64,000 bases of DNA, taken from Bacteroidota bacterium. Lineage in GTDB: Bacteria; Bacteroidota; Ignavibacteria; Ignavibacteriales; Ignavibacteriaceae. Both the position numbers and the translations under genes were made by a program. Under the pieces are notes generated by a model that ran no database searches, was not told where the DNA came from, and worked only from the letters and a program-made list of their open reading frames with translations. This document shows positions 45,736-54,419 of the stretch, piece after piece. Within the stretch, counting starts at the first letter, position 1; the number at the start of each line of letters is the position of its first letter. The stretch lies in contig JAIUOE010000002.1 in assembly GCA_020161395.1 (NCBI GenBank), forward strand, positions 496,001 to 560,000, in the 5' to 3' direction.

Positions 45736-45776
45736 ATCAGGATTTAATCTGCCTGAAAAGTCCTGATTCAGATTAA
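45736..45776 (+). promoter_or_regulatory. Interleaved inverted repeats in the leader of the PLP-enzyme gene
   Basis: ATCAGGA (45736-45742) can pair with TCCTGAT (45761-45767), and TTAATCTG (45744-45751) with CAGATTAA (45769-45776). The order is A-B-A'-B', so the two helices either form a pseudoknot or exclude each other. The element lies 39 bases before the start codon at 45816. Function is unproven. Confidence 0.45.
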
Positions 45777-45815
45777 TAAGATTTTCTCGAACCTAAAATA
45801 ACATTCAAATCAAAT

Positions 45816-47282
45816 ATGACCAAACTTGAAGAACATTTTCTCTCCTTTCGCCGTAACACTTCCGGAAACGATGTGACAATCAACACGATTCAGGGAAAAA
45901 AGAAGCTCATCTATGCCGACTGGATAGCGAGCGGAAGACTATATCTGCCAATCGAAGAGGCAATTGCCGGCAGGTTTGGTCCCCTCGTAGGGAATACCCA
46001 CTCCGAATCAAACTATACGGGTTCGGTGATGACAAGGGCATATCACCATGCCCACAAAAAAATCAAAGAGCATGTAAATGCCTCCGGGAAAGATATCATT
46101 ATTACTGCCGGTTCAGGAATGACAGGCGTGATCAACAAATTTCAAAGAATACTCGGTTTAAGGGTACCCGAGTTGTTGAGGAAATTTATCCACATGGAAG
46201 AGACTGTGAAACCGGTGGTCTTCCTTACTCATATGGAACACCATTCCAACCAAACTTCATGGCTCGAGACCATTTGCGATGTGGTTGTGGTTCCACCTGC
46301 TGAAAACGGACTCGTTTCCGAAGAAAATCTGCAAATGGAACTCGAGAAATACCAGGACCGCCCCGTGAAATTTGGGGCTTTCAGCGCGTGCTCAAATGTT
46401 ACAGGAATAGTAACTCCATATCATAAACTCGCTAAAATAATGCATGAAGCAGGTGGATACGCTTTTATCGATTTCGCTTGCTCCGCTCCCTATGTGGATA
46501 TCGATATGCATCCGGCAGACCCGGCAGAGAAACTGGATGCCATTTTCTTTTCTCCTCATAAATTTCTCGGTGGACCCGGAACCCCCGGCGTGCTGGTTTT
46601 TGATTCGGAACTCTACCACAATACTGTGCCCGATGATCCGGGTGGAGGCACAGTCGACTGGACTAATCCCTGGGGTGAATACAGATTTGTGGATGATATT
46701 GAAGCAAGGGAGGATGGCGGAACTCCCCCGTTTCTCCAGACTATAAAGGCTGCAATGGCTATCATGCTGAAGGAAGAGATGGGAACTGAAAACATTATTT
46801 CCCGTGAACATGAGATGCTGCCGGGATTCATGGAAAAACTCGACAGGATACCCGGACTCCATATCCTTGCAGGCAACCACCGCGACAGACTCGGTTGTGT
46901 GTCATTCTACATGGATAATATCCACTATAATCTGGTTGTGAAAATTCTCAACGACAGGTATGGAATTCAGGTCAGGGGTGGTTGTTCATGCGCAGGCACT
47001 TACGGACACTATCTTCTGAATGTCGATCCCTGGATGTCTAAAAGAATTACTGAAAAAATCAGCCATGGCGACCTCTCCGAAAAACCCGGATGGGTCAGGG
47101 TATCAATACATCCAACAATGACAAATGACGAAATTGACCTGATTGCCGAGGCAGTTTCCGAAATAAGGAAAAATATAGACCGGTGGTCGTCAGATTATAA
47201 ATATGACAACCACCGCAATGAATTTGTAAGCAGCGGAGGGGATCCTGTCCTCGAGGTTGGTGACCTCTTCAGGTTTCGCTGA
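45816..47282 (+). CDS. PLP-dependent class-V aminotransferase-fold enzyme (cysteine-desulfurase-like)
   Basis: The 488-residue protein has the class-V fold. Signatures are YADWIASGRLYLP, NTHSESNYTGSVMT, a His triad region THMEHHSNQTSW, the Asp pairing with the PLP nitrogen in GGYAFIDFACSAPYVDID, the Schiff-base Lys in FFSPHKFLGGPGTPG, and the C-terminal VRGGCSCAGTYGH with a Cys at about the position of a desulfurase active-site Cys. It is longer than IscS/SufS (~400). The substrate may be cysteine, but isopenicillin-epimerase or kynureninase-like chemistry is not excluded. It ends 8 bp from the convergent oligopeptidase gene. Confidence 0.88.
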   Translation: MTKLEEHFLSFRRNTSGNDVTINTIQGKKKLIYADWIASGRLYLPIEEAIAGRFGPLVGNTHSESNYTGSVMTRAYHHAHKKIKEHVNASGKDIIITAGSGMTGVINKFQRILGLRVPELLRKFIHMEETVKPVVFLTHMEHHSNQTSWLETICDVVVVPPAENGLVSEENLQMELEKYQDRPVKFGAFSACSNVTGIVTPYHKLAKIMHEAGGYAFIDFACSAPYVDIDMHPADPAEKLDAIFFSPHKFLGGPGTPGVLVFDSELYHNTVPDDPGGGTVDWTNPWGEYRFVDDIEAREDGGTPPFLQTIKAAMAIMLKEEMGTENIISREHEMLPGFMEKLDRIPGLHILAGNHRDRLGCVSFYMDNIHYNLVVKILNDRYGIQVRGGCSCAGTYGHYLLNVDPWMSKRITEKISHGDLSEKPGWVRVSIHPTMTNDEIDLIAEAVSEIRKNIDRWSSDYKYDNHRNEFVSSGGDPVLEVGDLFRFR

Positions 47283-47290
47283 CAGTCACT

Positions 47291-49438
47291 CTATTTTGTG
47301 TAGCCCATTCTGTCAAGAATAAAAGCGTACTGGTAAGCCACTTCCTTCAATCTGGCATATCTTCCCGAGGCTCCACCATGACCGGATTCCATATTCATTT
47401 TCAGAACGGTTATGTTGTCATCCTTTTTTAGCTCTCTCAGTTTCGCTACAAATTTTGTCGGCTCATGAAAACTGACCTGTGAGTCGTTCAGCCCGCCTGT
47501 AGCCAAAATGTTGGGATATTTAACCGCTTTTACATTGTCATAAGGCGAGTAAGACAACATATATTTGTAATACTTTTCTTCCTTTGGATTCCCCCACTGC
47601 TCCCATTCCTGAGTTGTAAGAGGCAGTGTCTCGTCAAGCATAGTGTTTATTACATCCACAAACGGGACGATTGCAAGGACGACATGGAAAAGGTCGGGAC
47701 GCATGTTTACGCACGCACCCACAAGAAGTCCGCCGGCACTTCCACCCATGATGGCAAGTTTCTCCGGTTTTGTGTATTTGTTGTTCACCAGATATTCTGC
47801 GCAGGCAATGAAATCGGTGAATGTATTCTTTTTATTCAGGAGTTTGCCATCCTCATACCACTCTTCACCGAGTTCGCTACCGCCTCTGATTTGAGCGATG
47901 CCATAGACGAATCCACGGTCAACGAGGCTGAAAACCGACGAGTTGAAGTTTGCCTCGGTGGAAGCTCCATACGATCCATAGGAATATAAAAGTGCAGGAT
48001 TGTTCCCGTCTTTTTTAAGGTCCTTTTTGTAAACCACAGCCATCGGTACCTTTTTCCCGTCAGGAGCTGTTGCCCACAATCTCTCAACTGAATAGTCATC
48101 CGGATTGAATCCACTCGGAATCTCCTGAACCTTCAATTTTTTGGTCTGACCTGAAAAGACATCATATTCAAAAGTGGTCCATGGTCTGTTGAGTGATGTG
48201 TAAGTGTATCTGATTGTTTTCGAAGTGTATTCGGGAGTACCACTCAGATTGAGAGAATAAACAGCTTCGGGGAAATCAAGCCATCTTGAGACATATGTGT
48301 CGAAAGTGATGGTTCTCAGCTTCCGCAATCCCTCGGTTCTCTCCTGTACCACCATAAAATTGTCGAAGACATCAAGATTTTCAATCTTCACCTGAGGATC
48401 ATGTGCAATCAGGATATTCCATTTTGACATCGATTCATACCCCTTTAGCGGAGCTTCATATACCATGGAATTCTTTGAATTGTCATCTTTGTAAAGAACA
48501 AAGAATTTCGACTTATGAGGGTAAACGGAATACTCAACATCCTTTTTACGGGGCATAAAGGGTTTGAAAGTTCCTGTCGGGTTGTTTGCATCAAGTAAAG
48601 AAATCTCACTTGTCGTAAAACTTCCCGAATAAAGCATCAGATAATCGTTTGTTTTACTTTTGTAAACGGAAATGTTGAAGAGTTCATCTTTTTCCTCGTA
48701 AACCAGTGTCCCGTTCCCTTTGCCAAAAGCATCCGCTCTGTATAACTGATAAGGTCTCAGAGCTTCATTCCCTTTAACAAAGAAGACTGTTTTGCTGTCG
48801 TTAGCCCACGCATAGGATTGTGTACCTGCAACAAAAAATCCGAGGTCTTTACCCGTTTGCAGGTCCCTGATTCTAAGATCATCCTCGGCAAACGAACCGG
48901 TTGTATTACTTGAATAAATTGCATAACGGTTATCTTTGCTTACTTCATATCCTGTAAAGAGAAATGTCGGCTTTCCTTCTGCCATCGCATTCACATCAAA
49001 TATCACTTCCTCAGGAGCATCCAGGTTCCCTTTTTTTCGGCAGTGAATGTTATATTGTTTTCCGGTCTCTGTACGGGAGTAATACCAGTAGCCATTGTCG
49101 AGGTACGGTACGCTGTTGTCCTGCTCCTTTATTCTCCCCTTCATTTCATTGTAGAGGGTCTCCTGCAGGACTTTAGTGTGTCCCATTACCTCATCGGCAT
49201 AAGCGTTTTCTGCCTCGAGATATTTTATAACCTCCGGATCCTTTTTGTCCCTCATCCAGAAGTAGTTGTCAACTCTTTTATTGCCAAATTCTGTAAAAGT
49301 AACAGGCTGTTTTTTTGCCACCGGAGGTGCCGGATAGTCTTTCTGTGTTTTGATCATTTTTGGATCGTCCTTCTTTTGGGCGGTGGTAATTCCTGTCATC
49401 AATAAAATGACTGAAACCATCAGGATAAGATTTTTCAT
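47291..49438 (-). CDS. Oligopeptidase B-type S9 serine peptidase, exported
   Basis: The 715-residue protein has a signal peptide (MKNLILMVSVILLMTGITTA). The N-terminal seven-bladed propeller (~70-430) includes DNYFWMRDKKDPEVIKYLEA and the C-terminal alpha/beta-hydrolase has Ser in IMGGSAGGLLVGACVN, Asp in LATGGLNDSQVSF and His in MESGHGGASGRY. It cleaves short peptides, usually after basic residues in this subfamily. It is monocistronic and converges with the PLP-enzyme gene. Confidence 0.94.
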   Translation of the reverse strand: MKNLILMVSVILLMTGITTAQKKDDPKMIKTQKDYPAPPVAKKQPVTFTEFGNKRVDNYFWMRDKKDPEVIKYLEAENAYADEVMGHTKVLQETLYNEMKGRIKEQDNSVPYLDNGYWYYSRTETGKQYNIHCRKKGNLDAPEEVIFDVNAMAEGKPTFLFTGYEVSKDNRYAIYSSNTTGSFAEDDLRIRDLQTGKDLGFFVAGTQSYAWANDSKTVFFVKGNEALRPYQLYRADAFGKGNGTLVYEEKDELFNISVYKSKTNDYLMLYSGSFTTSEISLLDANNPTGTFKPFMPRKKDVEYSVYPHKSKFFVLYKDDNSKNSMVYEAPLKGYESMSKWNILIAHDPQVKIENLDVFDNFMVVQERTEGLRKLRTITFDTYVSRWLDFPEAVYSLNLSGTPEYTSKTIRYTYTSLNRPWTTFEYDVFSGQTKKLKVQEIPSGFNPDDYSVERLWATAPDGKKVPMAVVYKKDLKKDGNNPALLYSYGSYGASTEANFNSSVFSLVDRGFVYGIAQIRGGSELGEEWYEDGKLLNKKNTFTDFIACAEYLVNNKYTKPEKLAIMGGSAGGLLVGACVNMRPDLFHVVLAIVPFVDVINTMLDETLPLTTQEWEQWGNPKEEKYYKYMLSYSPYDNVKAVKYPNILATGGLNDSQVSFHEPTKFVAKLRELKKDDNITVLKMNMESGHGGASGRYARLKEVAYQYAFILDRMGYTK

Positions 49439-49620
49439 GTATCTTCTCGGTTATTAAAAAAATGATGAGAAAAATAAGAATAAAATTAAAATTTGAACCC
49501 GTAAATATGCAGGAACGGATTTAAATAATTATAAACAGAAGGTGAAGTTATTTTGGACTTTCTGACAATGCAACTTCCCTTAAATTGAGGCTTTGATTTT
49601 AATTATTGATGGAACCACCA

Positions 49621-50613
49621 ATGTCCTCTTTTTCTGTAAGATTTTTCCTCCTGCCCGTTTCAATTTTATTAATGCAATCAGTCACCTTCGCACAAACAGA
49701 CACCGGATATTTCGCCTCCGATGGTGAGTTCATGCGGCTGGTTGAGGGTGGCACATTTAAAATGGGAGCCACTGAAAAAGAAAAATATCTTATTTCCGCA
49801 TCTGTTCCTCAACACACTGTAACCGTCTCCGACTATTACATCTCCACCACCGAAGTGTCGCTGGCAAATTTTAAAAAATTTATTTACGAAACGGGATATA
49901 AAACCGTGGCAGAGATAATCGACTCAAGCTATATAAAAACGAAGGATGATTTTGCTTTTACCAAAGGAATCAACTGGAGACACAACGAATGGGGGTATCT
50001 CAGAGACAGCATGTTCAATGATTTCCCTGTCTTTCATGTAAGCTGGTACGATGCAATTGAATTTTGTAACTGGCTAAGCAGGAGAGAGGGTTTAAATCCT
50101 GTTTACACAATCGACAGATCCACTGTCGACACATGCAATAAAAGCGAATACGACAAGCTAAAATGGAGCGTAACCTGGAACGATAACCTTCCAAACCCCG
50201 GCTACAGGCTCCCAACCGAATCGGAGTGGGAATTTGCCGCAAGAGGTGGAAATCTGAGCAAGGGTTACTTTTACAGCGGAAGTGATGAAATGAGTGCCGT
50301 AGCCGTTTCAAAAAACGAACACCTCATCTACAAAGGATCATACCCTGTCGCAGGAAACACGCCGAACGAACTGGGGATCTACAACATGAGTTTTAATGTA
50401 ATGGAGTGGTGTTGGGACTGGTATGCAGACTATACTCCTGAAGCAAAAATCAATCCCAAAGGTGCTCCTTCAGGCAACTGGCGTGTCAAAAGAGGCGGTG
50501 CATGGTACGGTCTCGGGTTCGAAGGAAAGCCCGCCTTCAGAAATGGTTACTCCTCAGATACGACTTTTTTCTGTCAGGGCTTCAGAATAGCAAAAAACAG
50601 GAAGAAAAACTAA
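49621..50613 (+). CDS. SUMF1/FGE-fold protein, exported, without catalytic cysteines
   Basis: The 330-residue protein has a signal peptide (MSSFSVRFFLLPVSILLMQS). The formylglycine-generating-enzyme fold follows: FMRLVEGGTFKMGATEKEKY, PQHTVTVSDYYISTTEVS, FPVFHVSWYDAIEFCNWLS, YRLPTESEWEFAARGG, MEWCWDWYADY, KRGGAWYGLGFEG and CQGFRIAKN. At RGGAWYG the Cys pair of true FGE (RGGSF.C....C) is absent, so sulfatase activation is unlikely. Such domains also occur in GldJ/GldK gliding proteins. The ATG at 49621 is preferred (GGA seven bases upstream); 49609 is an alternative. Confidence 0.88.
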   Translation: MSSFSVRFFLLPVSILLMQSVTFAQTDTGYFASDGEFMRLVEGGTFKMGATEKEKYLISASVPQHTVTVSDYYISTTEVSLANFKKFIYETGYKTVAEIIDSSYIKTKDDFAFTKGINWRHNEWGYLRDSMFNDFPVFHVSWYDAIEFCNWLSRREGLNPVYTIDRSTVDTCNKSEYDKLKWSVTWNDNLPNPGYRLPTESEWEFAARGGNLSKGYFYSGSDEMSAVAVSKNEHLIYKGSYPVAGNTPNELGIYNMSFNVMEWCWDWYADYTPEAKINPKGAPSGNWRVKRGGAWYGLGFEGKPAFRNGYSSDTTFFCQGFRIAKNRKKN

Positions 50614-50725
50614 AAAAAACATTAACATTTCATCCCTTTTGTTTGAATTCTGTAATTTATTTTGCATCTTCTTGTGCAGATTTTTGTAATTATAACTGCT
50701 CATTGCATGTTTCGCGAAAGTCCTC

Positions 50726-51937
50726 ATGATGGTGAAAGAGAATCATGCGGATCAAAAGACGGATAACACTCCTGATCTTGCTCTGCTTTATGAACTGACG
50801 GTTCAAGACCTGCCTGATGCCGTATACTGGGTTGGCAAGGATGGCAGATTCATCTTCGTGAATCCTGCGGCATCTCTGCACTATTGTTATTCTAAAGATG
50901 AATTCTCCACCCTCAATGTTTGCGATCTGTTATCGTGTTCAATCGAGAAGTGGGCAGAAGAATTTCATACACTGAAAGAAGCCGGATCCATTACCCGTGA
51001 AACCGAACAAAAGAGAAAGTCCGGTTCTTCAATCCCTGTTGAGGTTAAATCGAGTTATTTCGAACTCGACGGAGTTGGATACGCTTGTAATGTCGCCAAG
51101 GATCTTTCAATTCGAAAAAGGGCGTTGAAGGAACTCGAAAGAAGTGAACTAAAAATGCGACAACTCCTTCTTAACAGCATCGACGCAATTCTTCTTACCA
51201 AACCCGACGGCACAATTGAATCTGCAAACCCCAGCGCCTGCAAAATGTTTAACAGAAGCGAAGAGGAGATTTGCAGAATCGGAAGAGCGGGTATCGTTGA
51301 CATCACAGACCCCAAATTGGCAGCGGCTCTCGAAGAAAGAGCAAAGACAGGAAAATTTTTTGGTGAACTTACCGGCCTTCTACCCGACGGTACAAAATTT
51401 CCAATCGAAGTTGCCACCGCACTATTTTACCTCGATGGACTCCCTCACAGCAGTATGATAATCAGAGATATCACCACACGAAAAAAAGTTGAACTTGAGA
51501 TGCTTCTAAATTCCGAGAGACTCGCAGCAATTAATTCAACTAAAGATAAATTCTTCTCGATGATCTCTCATGACCTTCGCAGCCCTTTTCATATTCTGTT
51601 AAATTTCTCTCAAATGCTTCTCGAAGACGCTGATAAATTATCCAGGGAGCAGATCAGGCACTACGCAGATACTCTTTTCAAATCGATATCTAATTTGTAC
51701 GGACTCCTTGAGAATCTCTTAAACTGGTCTCTGATACAAAGGGACAAAATATCCTTCGAGCCGGAGGAATTGAATCTGGCTTCCATTACAGACCAGGCGT
51801 TCGAAATAATCTCTACCATAGCCCTTAAAAAAAATTGTTCTGATAAATGGAGTTTTACAGGAGACGCGGATTTTTGCCGACAAAAACATGCTAACGACAA
51901 TTATTCAGAATCTCGTTTCGAACGGCATAAAGTTTAG
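50726..51937 (+). CDS. PAS-PAS-HisKA sensor kinase, N-terminal part (frameshifted)
   Basis: This is the sensing and dimerisation part of a histidine kinase. PAS 1 covers about residues 20-125 (LPDAVYWVGKDGRFIFVNPA), PAS 2 about 140-255 (DAILLTKPDGTIESANPSA, ending DITTRKK), and HisKA about 275-345 with the phospho-acceptor His in FFSMISHDLRSPFHILLNF. The frame is intact to about 51873, then leaves the conserved path at a run of five T (51871-51875) and ends in ~20 unrelated residues. Removing one T restores DFADKNML and joins the ATPase domain at 51888-52226. There is no membrane segment, so sensing is cytoplasmic. Confidence 0.85.
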   Translation: MMVKENHADQKTDNTPDLALLYELTVQDLPDAVYWVGKDGRFIFVNPAASLHYCYSKDEFSTLNVCDLLSCSIEKWAEEFHTLKEAGSITRETEQKRKSGSSIPVEVKSSYFELDGVGYACNVAKDLSIRKRALKELERSELKMRQLLLNSIDAILLTKPDGTIESANPSACKMFNRSEEEICRIGRAGIVDITDPKLAAALEERAKTGKFFGELTGLLPDGTKFPIEVATALFYLDGLPHSSMIIRDITTRKKVELEMLLNSERLAAINSTKDKFFSMISHDLRSPFHILLNFSQMLLEDADKLSREQIRHYADTLFKSISNLYGLLENLLNWSLIQRDKISFEPEELNLASITDQAFEIISTIALKKNCSDKWSFTGDADFCRQKHANDNYSESRFERHKV

Positions 51938-52226
51938 TCACCGGGGTGGATCGATTCTCGTAACGGCTGTAAAAGGTAACGATGAGCTTGTTTTGATCGT
52001 CAGTGACCAAGGTGTCGGGATAAAAGAGTCTGATTTGCCGGGATTGTTTGAACAGCACGGAAATCTGCAGACTTCCGGAACTGAAAGAGAAAAAGGATCG
52101 GGTTTGGGACTGGTACTCTGCAGGGAATTTGCGAAAAGACACGGAGGTTCAATCGATGTGATCAGTCACCCGGGAGAAGGGAGCCGGTTCATTGTTTCAT
52201 TTCCGGATGCAAAAAAGGAGAAATAA
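51888..52226 (+). CDS. HATPase_c domain of the same histidine kinase (second frame)
   Basis: This 112-residue fragment holds the kinase ATP-binding domain: N box TTIIQNLVSNGIKFS, G1 LIVSDQGVGI and G2 EKGSGLGLVLCREFAKRHGG, ending FIVSFPDAKKEK. It is in the -1/+2 frame relative to the PAS-HisKA part and overlaps it by 50 bases. The nominal ATG is mid-domain, so it is unlikely to be an independent gene. Either the kinase gene is broken, the assembly has a one-base error, or a frameshift is programmed. No response regulator lies nearby. Confidence 0.82.
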   Translation: MLTTIIQNLVSNGIKFSHRGGSILVTAVKGNDELVLIVSDQGVGIKESDLPGLFEQHGNLQTSGTEREKGSGLGLVLCREFAKRHGGSIDVISHPGEGSRFIVSFPDAKKEK

Positions 52227-52231
52227 TTTTT

Positions 52232-52259
52232 TAAGCCCTGCCTCTGGCGACAGGGCTTA
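52232..52259. terminator. Stem-loop between convergent genes
   Basis: A 9-bp inverted repeat (TAAGCCCTG / CAGGGCTTA) with a 10-base loop lies between the kinase stop and the convergent sialidase-like gene. A long T tract is missing on both sides, so its efficiency as a terminator is uncertain. Confidence 0.6.
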
Positions 52260-52278
52260 ATAACTTAAAATTGTTGGA

Positions 52279-54147
52279 TTATTTTAGTACTATCATCTTG
52301 CGCGAAGAAACATACCCGTCAGTCTCCATCCTGTAAACATAAACACCCGATGAAAAACTTGATTTTGCTGAACTGATATCAAAATCAACCTCGTGCACTC
52401 CTGCATTCTTGTATCCGTTCACCAGAGTGGAAACAATGTTTCCCGTAATATCATATACTTTCAATGAAACCCACCCCGGCTTGGGCAACTCGTATGAAAT
52501 AACAGTTGAAGGATTAAATGGATTGGGATAGTTCTGGAAAAGCGCATAAGCATAAGGATTGGCTAAATCGATGAGAATTTCATTTGAATATGAGAAATCA
52601 CCGTTTAGATCTATTTGTTTAAGTCTGTATTTGTAAAATCCGGGAGACTGTCTCTCATCTTCAAAATAGTATCTTGATGGATAAAGTGAGGTCCCTTTGC
52701 CCTTAACAAACCCCACTGTCGACCATGTCAGGTTTTTATCAAATGCCGTTACCATCTTAGCCCTTTCCACCTCGAAACCACGATTGTTCACTTCACTGGC
52801 AGTCTGCCATTCCAGAAAAATCTTGCTCTCTTCCACCGAAGCAGAAAAACCGGTAAGCTCGACCGGAAGAACCGCCGCGGAATCAAAGAATGGAGCTGTC
52901 CAAATCGACATTGTGGTGTTGTCAGCTCTCATCCAAATTGGATACACTCTCCCCTGAAATGCTGATATACCTGTATAATCACCGAAAAACACGCCCGAGG
53001 AGGGGTTGAAAGATGTTTCACTTACTTTAAAATTTTCCCAGGTAAGCCCTCCATCAACCGATTTCGCAACAAAAACATCAGTAAGATTTCCCGTGGTGTT
53101 TCTTCTGTCATAAAAAATTGAATAAAGGACTCCCGTTGCCTGATCCACTGTAAGCCAGCAGAAAAACTGATGTCGTGACGAGTTGTCATTATTTACTTTT
53201 ATTGGAGCGCTCCATGTGTTGCCTCCATCCGTGGATCTTGCAATATAAACATCCGTGTTTGTCGACCCGGCTCCCTGATCCGACCAGTTAATGTAAATAT
53301 TGCCGCGATGAATTCCCCGGGAAGTGTCGCAAACCGTTACTGTCAATCCGTTTGCACGGTAGATTCCCGGGACTGAATAATCCCATCCGCCCGGATGTGT
53401 AGCCACAAATCTGTCATTTCCAAAAGTCACTCCACCATCAAGCGATTTGTCAAACATTATTCCATGCGGACCCGTCCACGAAACATAAACTTCTCCATTC
53501 GGACCAACCGCAGGTACTGCACCTTCCACAGTATTGTCCTCATCCACGCAGTCACCGCTTCTGTCGCTCACTTTTACGGGAGTGCTCCAGGTAATTCCCG
53601 CATCTGTGCTTCTGCTGAACAGAATCCTCGAACTGTCGGAGACGGATCCGCTCCCGTAATTATCGAATTCTGTCCATGACATGTAGATATTCCCTTTGTA
53701 GAGAGGACTGTGATAATCTGCTGCCAGCCACTCTTTGTCCTGCTCTTTAGGCGGAGTAAGCCCGACACCAGCACCGTCATTCCAGGTGGTACCGTTGTTT
53801 GTCGATCTTTGAACCACGATCCTGTCAATCCAGTAACCCACCGTGGGATTTGAAAGATGACCATAGTAGAGATATCCGCGGTGATCGTACAAAAGACATG
53901 GATCACCCCAAACACCAAGTGAGGAAGTCATCTGCTTCTGAGTCCAGGTGGCTCCCCTGTTTGTGGAAACATAAAAATAGCTGATGTTCGCCCCACCTGC
54001 AATAATGTCGGGGTTGGTCGGATTAATTGCTATCGACACCTCGTTCGGGCTCGATGCATTCGTTGTAGACATCCTGATGTTCTGGAACTGTGGGAACAAC
54101 GGTATTGAAAAGACTATTAACAAGAGCAATATCTTACACGGTTTCAT
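52279..54147 (-). CDS. Secreted sialidase-fold protein with T9SS sorting domain
   Basis: The 622-residue protein has a signal peptide (MKPCKILLLLIVFSIPLFPQ). At least five Asp-box-like repeats (STNRGATW, STNNGTTW, STDAGITW, STDGGNTW, SVDGGLTW) show a sialidase/BNR six-bladed propeller. Residues ~430-530 form a beta-sandwich (LPVELTGFSASVEESKIFLE). A type A sorting domain follows (LFQNYPNPFNPSTVISYELP, SGVYVYRMETDG, RKMIVLK). It is surface-delivered or released. The catalytic Arg triad of true sialidases was not identified, so hydrolase activity is unproven; the family often has only a binding role. Confidence 0.88.
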   Translation of the reverse strand: MKPCKILLLLIVFSIPLFPQFQNIRMSTTNASSPNEVSIAINPTNPDIIAGGANISYFYVSTNRGATWTQKQMTSSLGVWGDPCLLYDHRGYLYYGHLSNPTVGYWIDRIVVQRSTNNGTTWNDGAGVGLTPPKEQDKEWLAADYHSPLYKGNIYMSWTEFDNYGSGSVSDSSRILFSRSTDAGITWSTPVKVSDRSGDCVDEDNTVEGAVPAVGPNGEVYVSWTGPHGIMFDKSLDGGVTFGNDRFVATHPGGWDYSVPGIYRANGLTVTVCDTSRGIHRGNIYINWSDQGAGSTNTDVYIARSTDGGNTWSAPIKVNNDNSSRHQFFCWLTVDQATGVLYSIFYDRRNTTGNLTDVFVAKSVDGGLTWENFKVSETSFNPSSGVFFGDYTGISAFQGRVYPIWMRADNTTMSIWTAPFFDSAAVLPVELTGFSASVEESKIFLEWQTASEVNNRGFEVERAKMVTAFDKNLTWSTVGFVKGKGTSLYPSRYYFEDERQSPGFYKYRLKQIDLNGDFSYSNEILIDLANPYAYALFQNYPNPFNPSTVISYELPKPGWVSLKVYDITGNIVSTLVNGYKNAGVHEVDFDISSAKSSFSSGVYVYRMETDGYVSSRKMIVLK

Positions 54148-54419
54148 GATATTTAAACTTTCTTTATCTTAAGACTCATCTTGGAGAATTGATTCAATCA
54201 GACATTTAAAATAATCAAATCTGTTGACTTGGTAATGAACCGGAATTTTTTTACAAATGTAAACAAATTATCTCTTGAAATTTGTTATTCTAAAAATAAT
54301 TATTTATTTTTCGAAGTGTCTTGTATTTTGTATGTGAATTATTTATGAATCTAACATGTATATATTCAGACATCAAATTAAGACTTCCAAAATTATAATA
54401 ATCCTGAAAGGATTAATAG

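Noticed and set aside
46392-46880. 162-residue minus-strand open frame
   Set aside because: It is a shadow of the PLP-enzyme gene, whose PLP-binding motifs cover the same bases.
54148-54419. Hidden gene in the 272-bp AT-rich gap
   Set aside because: Stops occur in all frames and there is no start with a ribosome-binding site giving a credible product; it is probably a divergent promoter region.
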